DNA of 64,000 nt from the NCBI GenBank assembly GCA_001599355.1, contig BCGQ01000004.1, positions 255,249-319,248 of the forward strand. Direction: 5' to 3'. A program made the position numbers and the translations under genes. This DNA is from Nakazawaea peltata. Its lineage: Eukaryota > Ascomycota > Pichiomycetes > Alaninales > Pachysolenaceae. The notes beneath the pieces were generated by a model. That model did no database searches and was not told the origin of the DNA. It saw only the letters and a program-made list of their open reading frames with translations. Of the stretch, positions 1-9,780 are shown one piece after another (the stretch's first letter is position 1; each line of letters begins with the position of its first letter).

Positions 1-367
1 AGAAGATCTTGATAGAGAAATGTCGGAAATGATAGCACTGCATATTAAACAGCGTGGAGGTTTACAGCTGAAGCAGCAACTGTTGGCAAACGCTCGACTT
101 CCAACTCCAATGGAATTAAGCGTCTCATCAGAAGGGGGTTCATCTAAAGCTTCTCCTATTACAAGTGGAGTCTCATTTACACTTCTTTCGAAACCAAGAG
201 CAAATAAACAATCTACTGATCAACTGCAAATCAAGATGAGTTCAATTAATTTACCTCTGTCACACAGGGCTGCTACTAAGGTTGAACAACTGCAACGTCT
301 TAAGCAGGAACAAGCTGCTAAGCTTAAACTGTTTGCTATTCAACGTTCCCAAAATGGGATGGACTGA
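1..367 (+). CDS. C-terminal end of an unrecognised gene, cut by the window edge
   Basis: The frame is open from base 2 to a TGA at 365-367, so this is probably the last ~121 codons of a gene that starts to the left. An ATG at 20 lies in this frame, but nothing shows that it is the start. The visible part is rich in Ser, Lys and Gln and has a short helical, probably coiled-coil tail near the C-terminus (KVEQLQRLKQEQAAKLKLF). No domain is recognisable. AKR1 follows 400 bp downstream on the same strand. Function unknown. Confidence 0.6.
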   Translation, partial: EDLDREMSEMIALHIKQRGGLQLKQQLLANARLPTPMELSVSSEGGSSKASPITSGVSFTLLSKPRANKQSTDQLQIKMSSINLPLSHRAATKVEQLQRLKQEQAAKLKLFAIQRSQNGMD

Positions 368-764
368 TAAAGTATATAGAGAATAAAGATTATTAAGTAT
401 TATGTGTGTGAGCATTCATAATTTTGAAGAACCTCGACTCTCCCTCGTGTCCTACCCCCTGTGGTCCCCCCTGTGGTCCCCCGTGCTTCCTAACCCCTCT
501 AGCCCCCCTAACCCCCCTCGCTTAACTGCGCCCCCCGTGACCCCATCTCTTGTGCTCAAGGAAAAATTACCCAATCGGGAAACAAAAAACGTCGGCTATA
601 AAAAGAAGTCGAAATACCCCTGGGAATGACAGAAGACATCATCGACAGGGAAGACAGAGAGTTGATTTGGCGGTAAGAACAGCATATTCGGGCATCTACG
701 TACCAATAATAACCATCCGATCAAGAATTGAGACCAATTTAAACTACTTTTTGTTTTCTTAGCT
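368..764 (+). promoter_or_regulatory. AKR1 upstream region with C-rich tract
   Basis: Non-coding spacer. At 440-550 the AKR1 sense strand is strongly C-rich and contains a short imperfect tandem repeat of CCCCCTGTGGT (about 450-485). CCCCT, the inverse of the AGGGG stress element, recurs. A GTAAGA at 673, a TAATAAC at 707-713 and a pyrimidine-rich TTCTTAG ending at 762 could form a 5'-UTR intron just before the AKR1 ATG. That reading is speculative because no upstream ATG joins AKR1 in frame. Confidence 0.4.
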
Positions 765-2954
765 ATGACCGACCAAGGGGATTCACTCTCAATTAGTAGC
801 ATGCAAGCGATGATGGACAAGAGTGAGGATGTGATAGATGAGATTGAGTTGAAGGAAGTTGAAGGAAATGAGAAAGGTCTGGAAGATCAATTAGAGAATG
901 AGAAAATCAATAATGATGTGCTGCAAGAACCTGAGAAGCCAAAGCTTCCTTTGGAATTTACTCAGTTCATTGAACTGTGTCAGAAAGGTGATTTAGAGGC
1001 TCTTAAGAAGCTTGTCGATTCGAAGAAGGTAGATCCCCTGATTGTACGTGATCAAGACGGAATCTCGGGACTCCATTGGGCTGCTATCAACAATAGGTTG
1101 AATGTAGTCAAGTATTTATGTGAGGATTGTACTGATGTGACAGTCGATGTTAGAGGAGGGGATTTGAGAGCCACTCCATTACATTGGGCTGCTAGATATG
1201 GGTTGGTATATGTTGTTGATTACTTGATAAAACGTGGGGCTGACCCATCGATATGCGATAATCAGGGTTTTAATGCCCTTCATTTACTGGTACATTCATC
1301 GAATGTCATGCTTGTTATTTACATGCTCAAATTCACTTCTATTCATGTCGATAGTGCCGACCCATCGGGCCGTACTTCACTCCATTGGGCACTGTACCAA
1401 GGAGATACTTTGACAGTTGATGTGTTATTGAAACATCATGCAGTAGTTATCCTTAGAGATACCACCCAGTTCACTGCTTTGCATTGGTCTTTGATGAGAG
1501 GTACTCCTCAAATTATGAAGGATTTGATCAGACTGGGACTGAGTGTTCATGATAAAAATAATGACGGCAAGGACTGTTTCCAGATCCTGAAAGACATGAA
1601 TTGTACTGATAGGTTACTTGCCGCTATGAAAGAATGCGGACTAGATCTGAATGGTGAGCCTCGTAACTCACTTCTCGATCCCAAGACCGCCAAGTTGGTG
1701 ACATTCTTCCAGCCTTATATAGTTCTCTATGGGGCGTTGCGTTTGTTAGATTTTGGTAATGATTATTGGATTGTCAAGCTTGGTCTCACTATCCTGTTCC
1801 TTGCTCTGAGTCAGATGATACTCATGAAGGTGCTCATTCCTTGCTATGTAAACGAACGTAACCCATTAATTAAAACTCCATACATGGCTGGGATTTTCTC
1901 TCTGACAGCATTTTGGGTCATTATAACCTGGTTCGGTTTGACTTATAAGGCTCCTTCTCATGAACATTACTCACCTTGGAATCTCACATTCTTCTTTTTA
2001 TTCCCACTTGTTCTGTTCTTCTTCTTTTCGGCCATGTTCATGGACCCAGGGTATTTGAAGACTCCAAGAGATCAAGAGGTAATTAAGAGAACTATATCTG
2101 AGCTTATAGATCTTCGCCTCTTTGATTCTAAACATTTCTGTATCTACACATACGTCAGAAAGCCATTAAGATCAAAATTCTCTTGGAATTCCAAATTGAA
2201 TGTTGCTCGTTTCGACCATTATTGTCCATGGGTTTACAATGAAGTTGGGTTACGGAATCATAAAGTGTTCATGGCGTTCATTTACGTATTAGCATTAACT
2301 ATAATTATGTATTTAAGAACAGTATACGATGTGTTTGACTCTTTGGATGATGATGCCAATGACAAATGTTCTCTTTTGGGTGACGATGCCATTTGTCTGG
2401 GTTATAGACAGATGCCTTTCGTCTATAATTTGGCAGTATGGTGCTGTTTCCAAATGACTTGGTTAACTATGTTAATTTTCGGTCAAACATTCCAAATTTG
2501 CCGTGGAATAACTTCTTATGAGCTGGCTACAAGTCATAGAGAAAGAGAAAGTGGAGATTATTCTAGTGTTCCTACAGATGATATCACGTCATCGGCCTCT
2601 GTATCTGGAGTCAATGATGGAAATTCAGCTGCCGGACCGGGTTCTGTAGCTGGTCATAACCATGGGTCCAAATCAAAATTATCATGTCTTACTGGATCTT
2701 CTCTTTCTAAACTTCTTGGTCTTGATCTTTTCATTATGAATCTTGGTGATGCTTTGGGTCAATATAAAAGTAATATCCCTACTAATTATGGGTTGGTTAC
2801 AAATTGGAAGGACTTTTGGTTTGTACGTTCTGAGGGAGAGTCATGTAATTACGGCTCATTGATCGCTATACCCGAAGGAGGAAGAGCTAATTTGAATGGC
2901 GAGGTTGTTAATTATTATAAGCTTTGGGAATTGCCAGGTCAATCGAATGTATAA
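765..2954 (+). CDS. AKR1: Palmitoyltransferase with ankyrin repeats (Akr1 family)
   Basis: Protein S-acyltransferase of 729 aa, close to the ~764 aa of S. cerevisiae Akr1. The acidic N-terminus is followed by about six ankyrin repeats (roughly residues 70-285, with repeated LHWAA-type cores). Hydrophobic segments then lie near 340-360, 375-395, 406-426, 500-520 and 555-580. The cysteine-rich domain carries the Akr-type DHYC catalytic motif at residues 484-487, not DHHC, followed by PWVYNEVGLRNHK. The family acts in Golgi/endosomal membranes and palmitoylates targets such as Yck kinases. The CTG at 1392-1394 lies in WA(CTG)YQGD, where the family has Ala. The C-terminal tail is Ser/Gly-rich. 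Confidence 0.95.
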   Translation: MTDQGDSLSISSMQAMMDKSEDVIDEIELKEVEGNEKGLEDQLENEKINNDVLQEPEKPKLPLEFTQFIELCQKGDLEALKKLVDSKKVDPLIVRDQDGISGLHWAAINNRLNVVKYLCEDCTDVTVDVRGGDLRATPLHWAARYGLVYVVDYLIKRGADPSICDNQGFNALHLLVHSSNVMLVIYMLKFTSIHVDSADPSGRTSLHWALYQGDTLTVDVLLKHHAVVILRDTTQFTALHWSLMRGTPQIMKDLIRLGLSVHDKNNDGKDCFQILKDMNCTDRLLAAMKECGLDLNGEPRNSLLDPKTAKLVTFFQPYIVLYGALRLLDFGNDYWIVKLGLTILFLALSQMILMKVLIPCYVNERNPLIKTPYMAGIFSLTAFWVIITWFGLTYKAPSHEHYSPWNLTFFFLFPLVLFFFFSAMFMDPGYLKTPRDQEVIKRTISELIDLRLFDSKHFCIYTYVRKPLRSKFSWNSKLNVARFDHYCPWVYNEVGLRNHKVFMAFIYVLALTIIMYLRTVYDVFDSLDDDANDKCSLLGDDAICLGYRQMPFVYNLAVWCCFQMTWLTMLIFGQTFQICRGITSYELATSHRERESGDYSSVPTDDITSSASVSGVNDGNSAAGPGSVAGHNHGSKSKLSCLTGSSLSKLLGLDLFIMNLGDALGQYKSNIPTNYGLVTNWKDFWFVRSEGESCNYGSLIAIPEGGRANLNGEVVNYYKLWELPGQSNV

Positions 2955-3185
2955 CTTGAATGAAAGTTGAATGTGCAATATGGAATATGTAGAATATGTG
3001 GAATATGTAGAAAAGAAGATTTAGAATATGTAGAATTATAGTATCGTCTCGATGCGCGCACCCCGCGTCTCGAAGAGACTAAAAAATACCTAAAAGAGCC
3101 AAAAGTCTCAAGATAAGTCTTCTGATCGTTAGAAGAACAAGTATTCAAGTAGTGGGGTTGTAAGAGTGCCACGGGAACGATATTC
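2955..3185 (+). promoter_or_regulatory. AKR1-PEP7 spacer with short tandem repeat
   Basis: This 231-bp spacer between two same-strand genes begins with imperfect repeats of GGAATATGTAGAATATGT (about 2980-3035). A GC-rich patch at 3050-3075 contains CGTCTCGATGCGCGCACCCC. No gene is seen. Confidence 0.4.
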
Positions 3186-5183
3186 ATGAGCGGTTCAGGC
3201 ACAAAGAACAGCGCGGTACGATCTAACGGTGATTCGTCACCTAAAAATAGTCCCAATCCCAATGGAAGTCTGGCGCCTAAGAGAAGAGTGCTAGGAAGGG
3301 GTGGCAGTAGCCACGATACAGCGAGAAAAGGCAATAATAACGGTGGAAATAGTGGTGGAAACGGTGATGCAGATTCACATAGAAGTGTCAATGAAGTCAT
3401 AAAACCTTCAAATGACCAAAATTTCACCCCATCAACCCCAGAAACTGTCACCGATTCATTATATTGCCCCATTTGCAATGAGAAAATGATCACTTTGGGA
3501 CAATTAAACCACCATTTGGACGATGAACATCTGTCTGGATCTTCTAATGAGCCCCGGCAAGATCTGGTGGGTCGGTTGGATAAGGATATACTGACATGGT
3601 TCCGAAAGAAGTCTGTTAGTACGGAGACAAGTCCAGTACTGAGTAAAGTAGGGGCGGCTCTGAGATTGGGTGGCCATGGGGCTAACGGATCCCCCAATTT
3701 GGTCAAATTAGACTTGTTTGATAGTGACCGGAACTTCTCTTATACTTTGACGGGTGATATGGATGTTTTGGGGGAGTCAGATACCACTGAAAGTACTCCT
3801 AATAGACAACAATATCTTAGTGGGAGTCCTCGTCGTGGAGGGGCTGCTGGATCTTCTGCTCTTTCCTTGTCAACATCACCGTCGAGTGCCAGATCTACTC
3901 CAGTCCCATCTGTAGACGAGATACCCAAGAATCACTGGAAAAAACCAACCTCAAGTAACATTTGTCACTCTGCTGGCTGTTCGAAATATCTCAATATTAA
4001 GAATGGGAGTGTGAATTGTCGTAAATGTGGATATTTGTTCTGTAATGAGCACACGTTCTTCAAGATGAGACTCAATACTAGCCTAGAATATGATCCCAAT
4101 GGTATCATGGTGAGGTGTTGTGAAGATTGTTTCAAAAGTAAACCTGATTATAATCTGACTCTGTATGTAAGAGATCTCAGTGGAGCTTTCAGAGGTATCC
4201 GTGAGCTGAGATCGGCTTCCCAATCACTTGAGCTGAACAGACTTGAACGTCGTCTAATTAAGTTCTATAATTTCTTTGAATCTGGAGCTGCTGATACCCT
4301 CCGGGCATCTGAAGTGAAGAAATTTGAGCACTCCGTAGTAAGTTGGGACTTGGATGCTTCTCTGTGTAACGTATGTAAACGTCTGTTCTCATTTTGGGAG
4401 AGAAGAGGCAGACACCATTGTAGATTATGTGGGGAACTGGTTTGTGGAGATTTGGAAACTTTATGCTCCATGGAAGTACCTGTGATGATGCTTATGAAAT
4501 ACTTAGAAGTACAACCTCGTAGATCTATGGAATCGTATACTATAAGATGCTGTATCGATTGCAAGAGATGTATTTTTGATAAGAAGTTGTTTTCGAGGGA
4601 CATATCAGCTCCTAAACCTCAAATATTGACTATTTATGACACAATTGTCTTATATAAATCTAAAATTGAGCTCATGTTACCGGAATTTAATGAGAATATT
4701 TCGGCTTTACAGAGACAAGCAGGGGCAGATCACCAATTGATTCAGAAAGTGTCACTGGATAGGATGAAATTGAAAATCTTATTCAAAAAACTCGATTCTA
4801 TCATTAAACAGTTACATCTGAAAGTATCAAGTGATGAAACTGAGCTGAAAGTCTCATTTGATGAGCTTAGATTGGAAAAAGCTATTTATTCTGTACTGTT
4901 AGGATTTTTACAGGAGAATATGGGTATGTTACAGAATGCAGTTGCTCCTACAATGGATACGAAACCTTCTACACCAACTTTAAGCCGCAAAGAAGTACGT
5001 ATTAATCGAGATAAATTGATGGTTCTTATGGAACAGAAATTTTTGGTGGAGGAAATGATCAAGAATAGTAAGAAGAAGAGGAAATTTGATGATCTTAAGT
5101 CGTTAGATGCTAATCTCGCCGATATACAGAGTGAGATTGATCATATTCAGACGACGCTTGGTGACGAATTTGGATTTGATTGA
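3186..5183 (+). CDS. PEP7: FYVE-domain vacuolar sorting protein Pep7/Vac1
   Basis: A 665-aa endosomal tethering factor; the S. cerevisiae protein is ~515 aa. After a low-complexity N-terminus there is a C2H2 finger (YCPICNEKM...HHLDDEH, about residues 93-115). A first FYVE-like zinc region (about 258-300) and a canonical FYVE region (about 397-460) follow; the latter contains the PI3P-binding RRGRHHCR motif and a C-terminal CCIDCKR pair. Residues ~490-665 look helical/coiled-coil, matching the part that binds Rab5 (Vps21), Vps45 and Pep12 in the family. It acts in Golgi-to-late-endosome vesicle fusion. TIM11 follows, as in S. cerevisiae (YDR323C/YDR322C-A). Confidence 0.93.
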   Translation: MSGSGTKNSAVRSNGDSSPKNSPNPNGSLAPKRRVLGRGGSSHDTARKGNNNGGNSGGNGDADSHRSVNEVIKPSNDQNFTPSTPETVTDSLYCPICNEKMITLGQLNHHLDDEHLSGSSNEPRQDLVGRLDKDILTWFRKKSVSTETSPVLSKVGAALRLGGHGANGSPNLVKLDLFDSDRNFSYTLTGDMDVLGESDTTESTPNRQQYLSGSPRRGGAAGSSALSLSTSPSSARSTPVPSVDEIPKNHWKKPTSSNICHSAGCSKYLNIKNGSVNCRKCGYLFCNEHTFFKMRLNTSLEYDPNGIMVRCCEDCFKSKPDYNLTLYVRDLSGAFRGIRELRSASQSLELNRLERRLIKFYNFFESGAADTLRASEVKKFEHSVVSWDLDASLCNVCKRLFSFWERRGRHHCRLCGELVCGDLETLCSMEVPVMMLMKYLEVQPRRSMESYTIRCCIDCKRCIFDKKLFSRDISAPKPQILTIYDTIVLYKSKIELMLPEFNENISALQRQAGADHQLIQKVSLDRMKLKILFKKLDSIIKQLHLKVSSDETELKVSFDELRLEKAIYSVLLGFLQENMGMLQNAVAPTMDTKPSTPTLSRKEVRINRDKLMVLMEQKFLVEEMIKNSKKKRKFDDLKSLDANLADIQSEIDHIQTTLGDEFGFD

Positions 5184-5512
5184 ATTTATAATGAATGAAA
5201 TGTGCGGTGTATCCCTTTTTTTGTAGTTTTTCTGCCTATTTTCCCCTATGATTTCCCCTTATGATTTCGGCCAAGATCCCGCCCAAGCTCCTCCCACGCT
5301 CCGCCCAAGCTCCACCTACATTTCCACCCACTTCCCCCTACTACCTCCCCAAAATTTCACCCCTCTCACCCAATCAAATGCGCGATAACTCAAAAGTCGT
5401 GTACCCCTCCCCAATACCCCTCGGAGAATCGAACAAAAAAGGACAAAAAAATTTTCAATACAAAACCATAACCAAGAGGCCTTTGGAGGATCAGTATAAG
5501 AAATAACAAGAG
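5184..5512 (+). promoter_or_regulatory. PEP7-TIM11 spacer, C-rich
   Basis: A 329-bp spacer. The TIM11 sense strand is C-rich from about 5235 to 5370, with the short phrase GCCCAAGCTCC occurring twice (5281 and 5303 areas) and CCCCT repeats. No open frame of interest and no RNA gene are seen. Confidence 0.35.
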
Positions 5513-5794
5513 ATGTCATCTTTCAACGTATTCAGATGGAGTGCTTTGGCTACTGGTGTAGTCTACGGTGCTTACCACACCCAAGTTTTGAAGTCTGCTG
5601 GAGCCGCCAAGCAAGAAAAGCTCGACTTTGAGCACAAGGAAAAGTTGATTGCCGAGGCCAAGGCTGCTTACGCTAAGAGTCAAGCTGCTGCTGCTCCAGC
5701 TCCAGCTGCTACTTCTGCCCCAACTTCTATCAATTTAGATGATCCAAATGTCGACTTTGCCAAGGTTATCTTGAGCGCTGTTGAGAGTTTGTAA
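5513..5794 (+). CDS. TIM11: ATP synthase subunit e (F1Fo dimer subunit)
   Basis: A 93-aa mitochondrial inner-membrane protein. The single N-terminal membrane segment holds a GxxxG motif (G15-VVY-G19), which in the family drives dimerisation of ATP synthase and cristae formation together with subunit g. A charged coiled-coil segment (about 34-57) is followed by an Ala/Pro linker. The C-terminus NLDDPNVDFAKVILSAVESL is typical of yeast subunit e. Codon use is strongly biased (TTG, GCT, TCT, AAG), as expected for a highly expressed gene, and CTG is absent. The PEP7 neighbour is conserved with S. cerevisiae. Confidence 0.93.
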   Translation: MSSFNVFRWSALATGVVYGAYHTQVLKSAGAAKQEKLDFEHKEKLIAEAKAAYAKSQAAAAPAPAATSAPTSINLDDPNVDFAKVILSAVESL

Positions 5795-6275
5795 ATAAAA
5801 GGAGGGGACTGACTTTTTCACCCGAGACGCGGGTGAGATGCCGATGTTCATTATGTTTTTTATAGTCAATTGATTTGATTTGGATAGAGAGTGTAGAATT
5901 GGATGGGATTGAGGGGAGAGGGGAGATTGAGGGGAAGATGGCGGAGATTGAGGGGATTGACACGTAAAGTAAACTAACTATGTAGATAACTTAAAGGAGG
6001 GATTGGCGTAGTGATACATTGCGCCTCCCCAATTATTTATAACAATGTCCCACCATGACTGCCAACACTGTCATCCCTGTACCACTGTTCCCCTGTCTCT
6101 TTCTTTCCCCCTCTGATACCCCTGGCCCACCTTGCCTCAGTCTATTCGGCTGCCCCACCCTTTAGTAAATCCATCCCTTTATAAAAAAGTCGTGAACCCC
6201 CAAAAATGATCCTTTTCCCAATTTTTTTAACTAAAGAGCCTCCTTTACAACGATGACCAGAACAAGTGCATCAGT
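5795..6275 (+). promoter_or_regulatory. TIM11-PTC7 spacer
   Basis: A 481-bp spacer. It contains a run of GGGATTGAGGGGA-like repeats (about 5905-5960), then a C-rich stretch on the PTC7 sense strand (about 6065-6165) and a TATAAAAAAG box at about 6179-6188, some 90 bp before the PTC7 ATG. No gene is seen. Confidence 0.4.
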
Positions 6276-7436
6276 ATGATCGTAACAATTAGCAGTAAAA
6301 GAGTTGGGAGTGTGGCAGGAGTGTGTTCCCGGACAGTTATAAAGAGAAGTTTCTTCAATTCGTCATTTTTCGGCTCGTCTCATAACGGCGCTGGGGCGGG
6401 AGCAAGAGCTGGAGCTGGAGCGGGGACGGGAGCTGGTAGTGGCGGTAGTTTCTGGCTGCAAGCGAATGGTTTCTCGAGTAATGGAAGCATTGATGGCATC
6501 TACAGATATAATATGGCTGTGGCGTACCAGCCTAAAGATAGGGAGTTGCTGGAGAAAGGCGCTCTTTACCAAAGGTTGGATAAACTGAATAAGGATAGAA
6601 GGCCTGAGATCATCTCCAGTAGTATGTCACCTACAGGGGAGGACAATTATGTGGCAGGCGTGAATAAGGCGACTAAACAAGTTCTTCTTGGGGTGGCTGA
6701 TGGTGTAGGAGGCTGGTCTGAAGTGGGGTATGATTCTTCTCTGATATCAAGAGAACTTTGTAAGGAGATGAGCTTGGAATTTGAATCATCGAAGGAATCG
6801 GTGGTGGATTTGAAGCTGCTTCTTCAAAATCTGTTCAATAATGTGCTTAAGAATGGAAAGGTCGATGTGGGAGGGACTACTATATGCTTTGGGGTGGTGG
6901 ATCTTGTGACTAATCGGTTCAGTGCGGCCAATTTGGGTGATTCCTGGTTCGGTGTGTTTAGAAGAAGCGATGATCTGGCCCCAGATTCCAATTTCCAATG
7001 CGTATATGAATCGAAGGAACAAACACATGGCTTCAATACACCTTATCAGCTCTCTATTATCCCTGAAAAACTACAAAGAGAGTCCCTGAAACAAGGTACT
7101 AGATATTTACAAGATCATCCAAAGCAACTGGATTTATATTTGGACTATGAATTGAAGAAGGGAGATGTAGTGATTTTTGCATCGGATGGTGTCACCGATA
7201 ATGTGTGTTCTGAAGACATTCTGGTGTTCTTAACTGACAATTTAAGTGCTTGTAGTGCTGGAGATGATCTTCTTCTTGAATCTGTGTCACAAAAACTTGT
7301 CCTGAAGGTTAATGCTCTTAGCAGAGATCCTAATTATCCTAGTGTTTTTGCTCAGAATTTATCAAATTTGATCCATCAAAAATATACAGGAGGTAAATAT
7401 GACGATATTACGTTGGTTATGTTCCAAATGGATTAA
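6276..7436 (+). CDS. PTC7: Mitochondrial type 2C protein phosphatase Ptc7
   Basis: A 386-aa PPM/PP2C phosphatase; S. cerevisiae Ptc7 is 343 aa. The N-terminus is basic and hydroxylated with no acidic residues, fitting a mitochondrial presequence, and is followed by an Ala/Gly run (about residues 35-55). Metal-binding motifs are present: GVADGVGGWSEVGYDSSAISREL (CTG at 6741-6743 is the conserved Ala), FASDGVTDN and the closing KYDDITLVMFQ. In yeast Ptc7 dephosphorylates Coq7 and helps coenzyme Q synthesis. The frame starting at an ATG at 6253 ends after eight codons, so 6276 is the start. The stop lies 17 bp from the SHE4 stop (convergent). Confidence 0.93.
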   Translation: MIVTISSKRVGSVAGVCSRTVIKRSFFNSSFFGSSHNGAGAGARAGAGAGTGAGSGGSFWLQANGFSSNGSIDGIYRYNMAVAYQPKDRELLEKGALYQRLDKLNKDRRPEIISSSMSPTGEDNYVAGVNKATKQVLLGVADGVGGWSEVGYDSSLISRELCKEMSLEFESSKESVVDLKLLLQNLFNNVLKNGKVDVGGTTICFGVVDLVTNRFSAANLGDSWFGVFRRSDDLAPDSNFQCVYESKEQTHGFNTPYQLSIIPEKLQRESLKQGTRYLQDHPKQLDLYLDYELKKGDVVIFASDGVTDNVCSEDILVFLTDNLSACSAGDDLLLESVSQKLVLKVNALSRDPNYPSVFAQNLSNLIHQKYTGGKYDDITLVMFQMD

Positions 7437-7453
7437 ACTATATAAGGATACGG

Positions 7454-9568
7454 TCATTTAAACTCGATTAAATGACATAAATTCACACTCATATTAACAA
7501 TCTCTTGATCTAATGACCCTTGTCTTTGCAAAAGTCCCAATAATCCATCCCTAACTTCAGCAACGTTGAAGATTTTGATCCTCTCCTCTTTTTTATTGGA
7601 TTTCAAAGTCACCAATAAGTTCTGAACTATATACAATAAACGGAGAGTGAAATCTTGGTTGTTAAGAAGGTTTGAGGTGAAGAAATCCACTATTAATTCG
7701 TAGAATCTGTTATCGAACAGGATCAGTAACAGGATTGGTTCAATTTCTGAGCAATTGGCAAAAAAATTTAAAGTCAGAATTTGTACTTCGATATCTGGAG
7801 CGTTCAATTTCACTATCATCAAGTCGAAATTGAGTGTATTTGTAGAAACAGCATTGTCTTTGATCTCGAAAAATTTCGATAACACGAGTCCTTGAGGGTC
7901 GATTGTCAAATTCAGTACTAATTCTAACAGGGATTTGCTCAATTGGGCGTTATTTGACTCAATCAAATCCACCAATTTTTCAAAGCAATGTTCAACAATG
8001 ATCTTGCAACTCAAAGAATCCTGGATAGAGCTTAAATTGATCAAGGCAATGAGAATCTCAAAGCAGGACTCAGGTTTTAATTCTGTATTGTTCTTTAATA
8101 CTTCACATAAGAGGGGTGTACAGAGAGAATTCGAGAGTTCCGACTCCGTTTTGAATATAATGGTTGGATCATTGTTCACCAAGATCCTCAGGACTCCCAA
8201 AATGGTATTATATCTTTCCTGAAGAAGGAGTTTGTCATCAGATTTCAAAGTCAAATTCTTTGAATCAAATCCATAACGTAAATTCTCATTGAAAATGAAT
8301 TGAACAAGTAAGAAAAGACCTCTCTGTTTCAATATTTCGGCTCTTAAATGTTTGACTGTAGTGAAAGATGCGATCAATTGGACTGCACTTTTGAAATAAT
8401 CCAATTCCTTATGCAGGAGACAAGTTGCTTTGAATTTAGCCACTAATTGATGATTTTCTACTAACATCAGAATGAAAGAGTCGATATTTTGGGAGTCAGA
8501 GGTGGATTGTAGCAGATTAGGAGTTAATCTGGCCTTCAAATCATCGAATTCCCCGTGTTCTACAATGGTTAAACTTTCTAAAATCTTGCAACTGCTCATC
8601 CGTAGGGATAATTCTGGTTCTTGGATGTAATTACAGATCTTTTCAATCACTTCAACGTTAGATCTGAGTATTTCTCGCTGTTTGGAAAGAGCTGACAGAT
8701 AAACAAGACAGTCAAGCCAAAGAAGAGGGTTCTCTTGGTCATTAGTACGGATCACATTGTCAATTACAGCACCCAAATCGATCAAGCTCTTATTCTCCTT
8801 GTTAACATAAGTGGAATACTTGATCACGACGTTATAATTAAGAAGAGACAAAGTGTTTGAAGAAGTATTAGGAGACAGACAAATCAGTTTGAATTTAGTG
8901 CTCAGAATGAACAGAGCCCTGGTCTTTTCATCTATGACGAGAGTAGAGGCGAACTTTAAGATTGCCGATTCAGATCCATTATCGAACATTAATAACGTTT
9001 CCAGATGTGCCGAGTGTATAAAATCTATAACCAGCTTATTGGCGACCAAAAATAACTCCAGACAAACTAAGTACAGTTGATCGTAATTTTCCATCAAGGT
9101 CAGGTTCTCCAAGAACTCGACAATTGTCAGTTCCAATTTAGAGCCGTCCAACTCAAGTAGCCTAACAATGATAATTTCGATATAAGACACCAAGACTGGG
9201 TTGGAGACGGCTGGTAAGATCAGCTGAAGGGTCGTGTAGTACAGAGGATTTGTCAATTCAAATTGGGTGACGATCCGATGAAATAATCGGAGGTAAAATG
9301 GGTTGGTACTGTTCTCTGTGATCAACTTCAAAGCTGCATTAGGTAATATATCTTCTTGGGAGAGGAATGAACATAATTTAGTCAACAATTCACCCCTCTT
9401 ACTCTCCTTCTCTTCGTTGTAGATGGTCTCAAATAAACGGATCAGATCATGGATCTGTTGGACAGATTTAGTACTCAACTCGTTGGCGAAAGTGGCTGAA
9501 TCCAAATGATCCGTCAAGTACAGCTTCTTGGCCGCATTAGAAGTGGACTCATCGAAGAATTCCGACAT
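7454..9568 (-). CDS. SHE4: UCS-domain myosin chaperone She4
   Basis: A 704-aa all-helical ARM/HEAT-like protein; S. cerevisiae She4 is 789 aa. The C-terminal half carries the UCS signature region (ILGVLRILVNNDPTIIFK... FEILIALINLSS... LELVLNLTIDPQGLVLSKFF... NFDLMIVKLNAPDIEVQ), which lines up segment by segment with She4. The family folds and stabilises class I and V myosins, and in yeast it is needed for endocytosis and ASH1 mRNA transport. In S. cerevisiae SHE4 (YOR035C) is next to AKR2 (YOR034C), and AKR1 is close by here. Confidence 0.88.
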   Translation of the reverse strand: MSEFFDESTSNAAKKLYLTDHLDSATFANELSTKSVQQIHDLIRLFETIYNEEKESKRGELLTKLCSFLSQEDILPNAALKLITENSTNPFYLRLFHRIVTQFELTNPLYYTTLQLILPAVSNPVLVSYIEIIIVRLLELDGSKLELTIVEFLENLTLMENYDQLYLVCLELFLVANKLVIDFIHSAHLETLLMFDNGSESAILKFASTLVIDEKTRALFILSTKFKLICLSPNTSSNTLSLLNYNVVIKYSTYVNKENKSLIDLGAVIDNVIRTNDQENPLLWLDCLVYLSALSKQREILRSNVEVIEKICNYIQEPELSLRMSSCKILESLTIVEHGEFDDLKARLTPNLLQSTSDSQNIDSFILMLVENHQLVAKFKATCLLHKELDYFKSAVQLIASFTTVKHLRAEILKQRGLFLLVQFIFNENLRYGFDSKNLTLKSDDKLLLQERYNTILGVLRILVNNDPTIIFKTESELSNSLCTPLLCEVLKNNTELKPESCFEILIALINLSSIQDSLSCKIIVEHCFEKLVDLIESNNAQLSKSLLELVLNLTIDPQGLVLSKFFEIKDNAVSTNTLNFDLMIVKLNAPDIEVQILTLNFFANCSEIEPILLLILFDNRFYELIVDFFTSNLLNNQDFTLRLLYIVQNLLVTLKSNKKEERIKIFNVAEVRDGLLGLLQRQGSLDQEIVNMSVNLCHLIEFK

Positions 9569-9643
9569 CTTGAACTGGTTGGTTATGGTCTCTCTGGATG
9601 AAGAATCATCGAATTTTCAGGTGAATAAATTCTGCAATAAGAA

Positions 9644-9701
9644 TTCCTAAATAGGAAATTGAATAACTAATTTTTGAAGTAGATTAATTCCTAAAAAGGA
9701 A
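9644..9701 (-). promoter_or_regulatory. Two Mcm1-type (CArG) sites in the SHE4 promoter
   Basis: TTCCTAAATAGGAA (9644-9657) and TTCCTAAAAAGGAA (9688-9701) are near-perfect palindromes that match the MADS-box Mcm1 consensus CCYWWWNNRG. They lie 76-133 bp upstream of the SHE4 ATG in the 212-bp gap between SHE4 and YNG2, 44 bp apart. Binding is inferred. Confidence 0.5.
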
Positions 9702-9780
9702 GTTAAATTGATATTTATTTGAATTATTTGAACACCTCTTTGGGTAATTCTACATTAAGTAATCGTCATATAGTACATTA

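Noticed and set aside
2939-3706. 255-codon open frame on the minus strand over the start of PEP7
   Set aside because: It is antisense to a well-supported gene, of low complexity and without family features.
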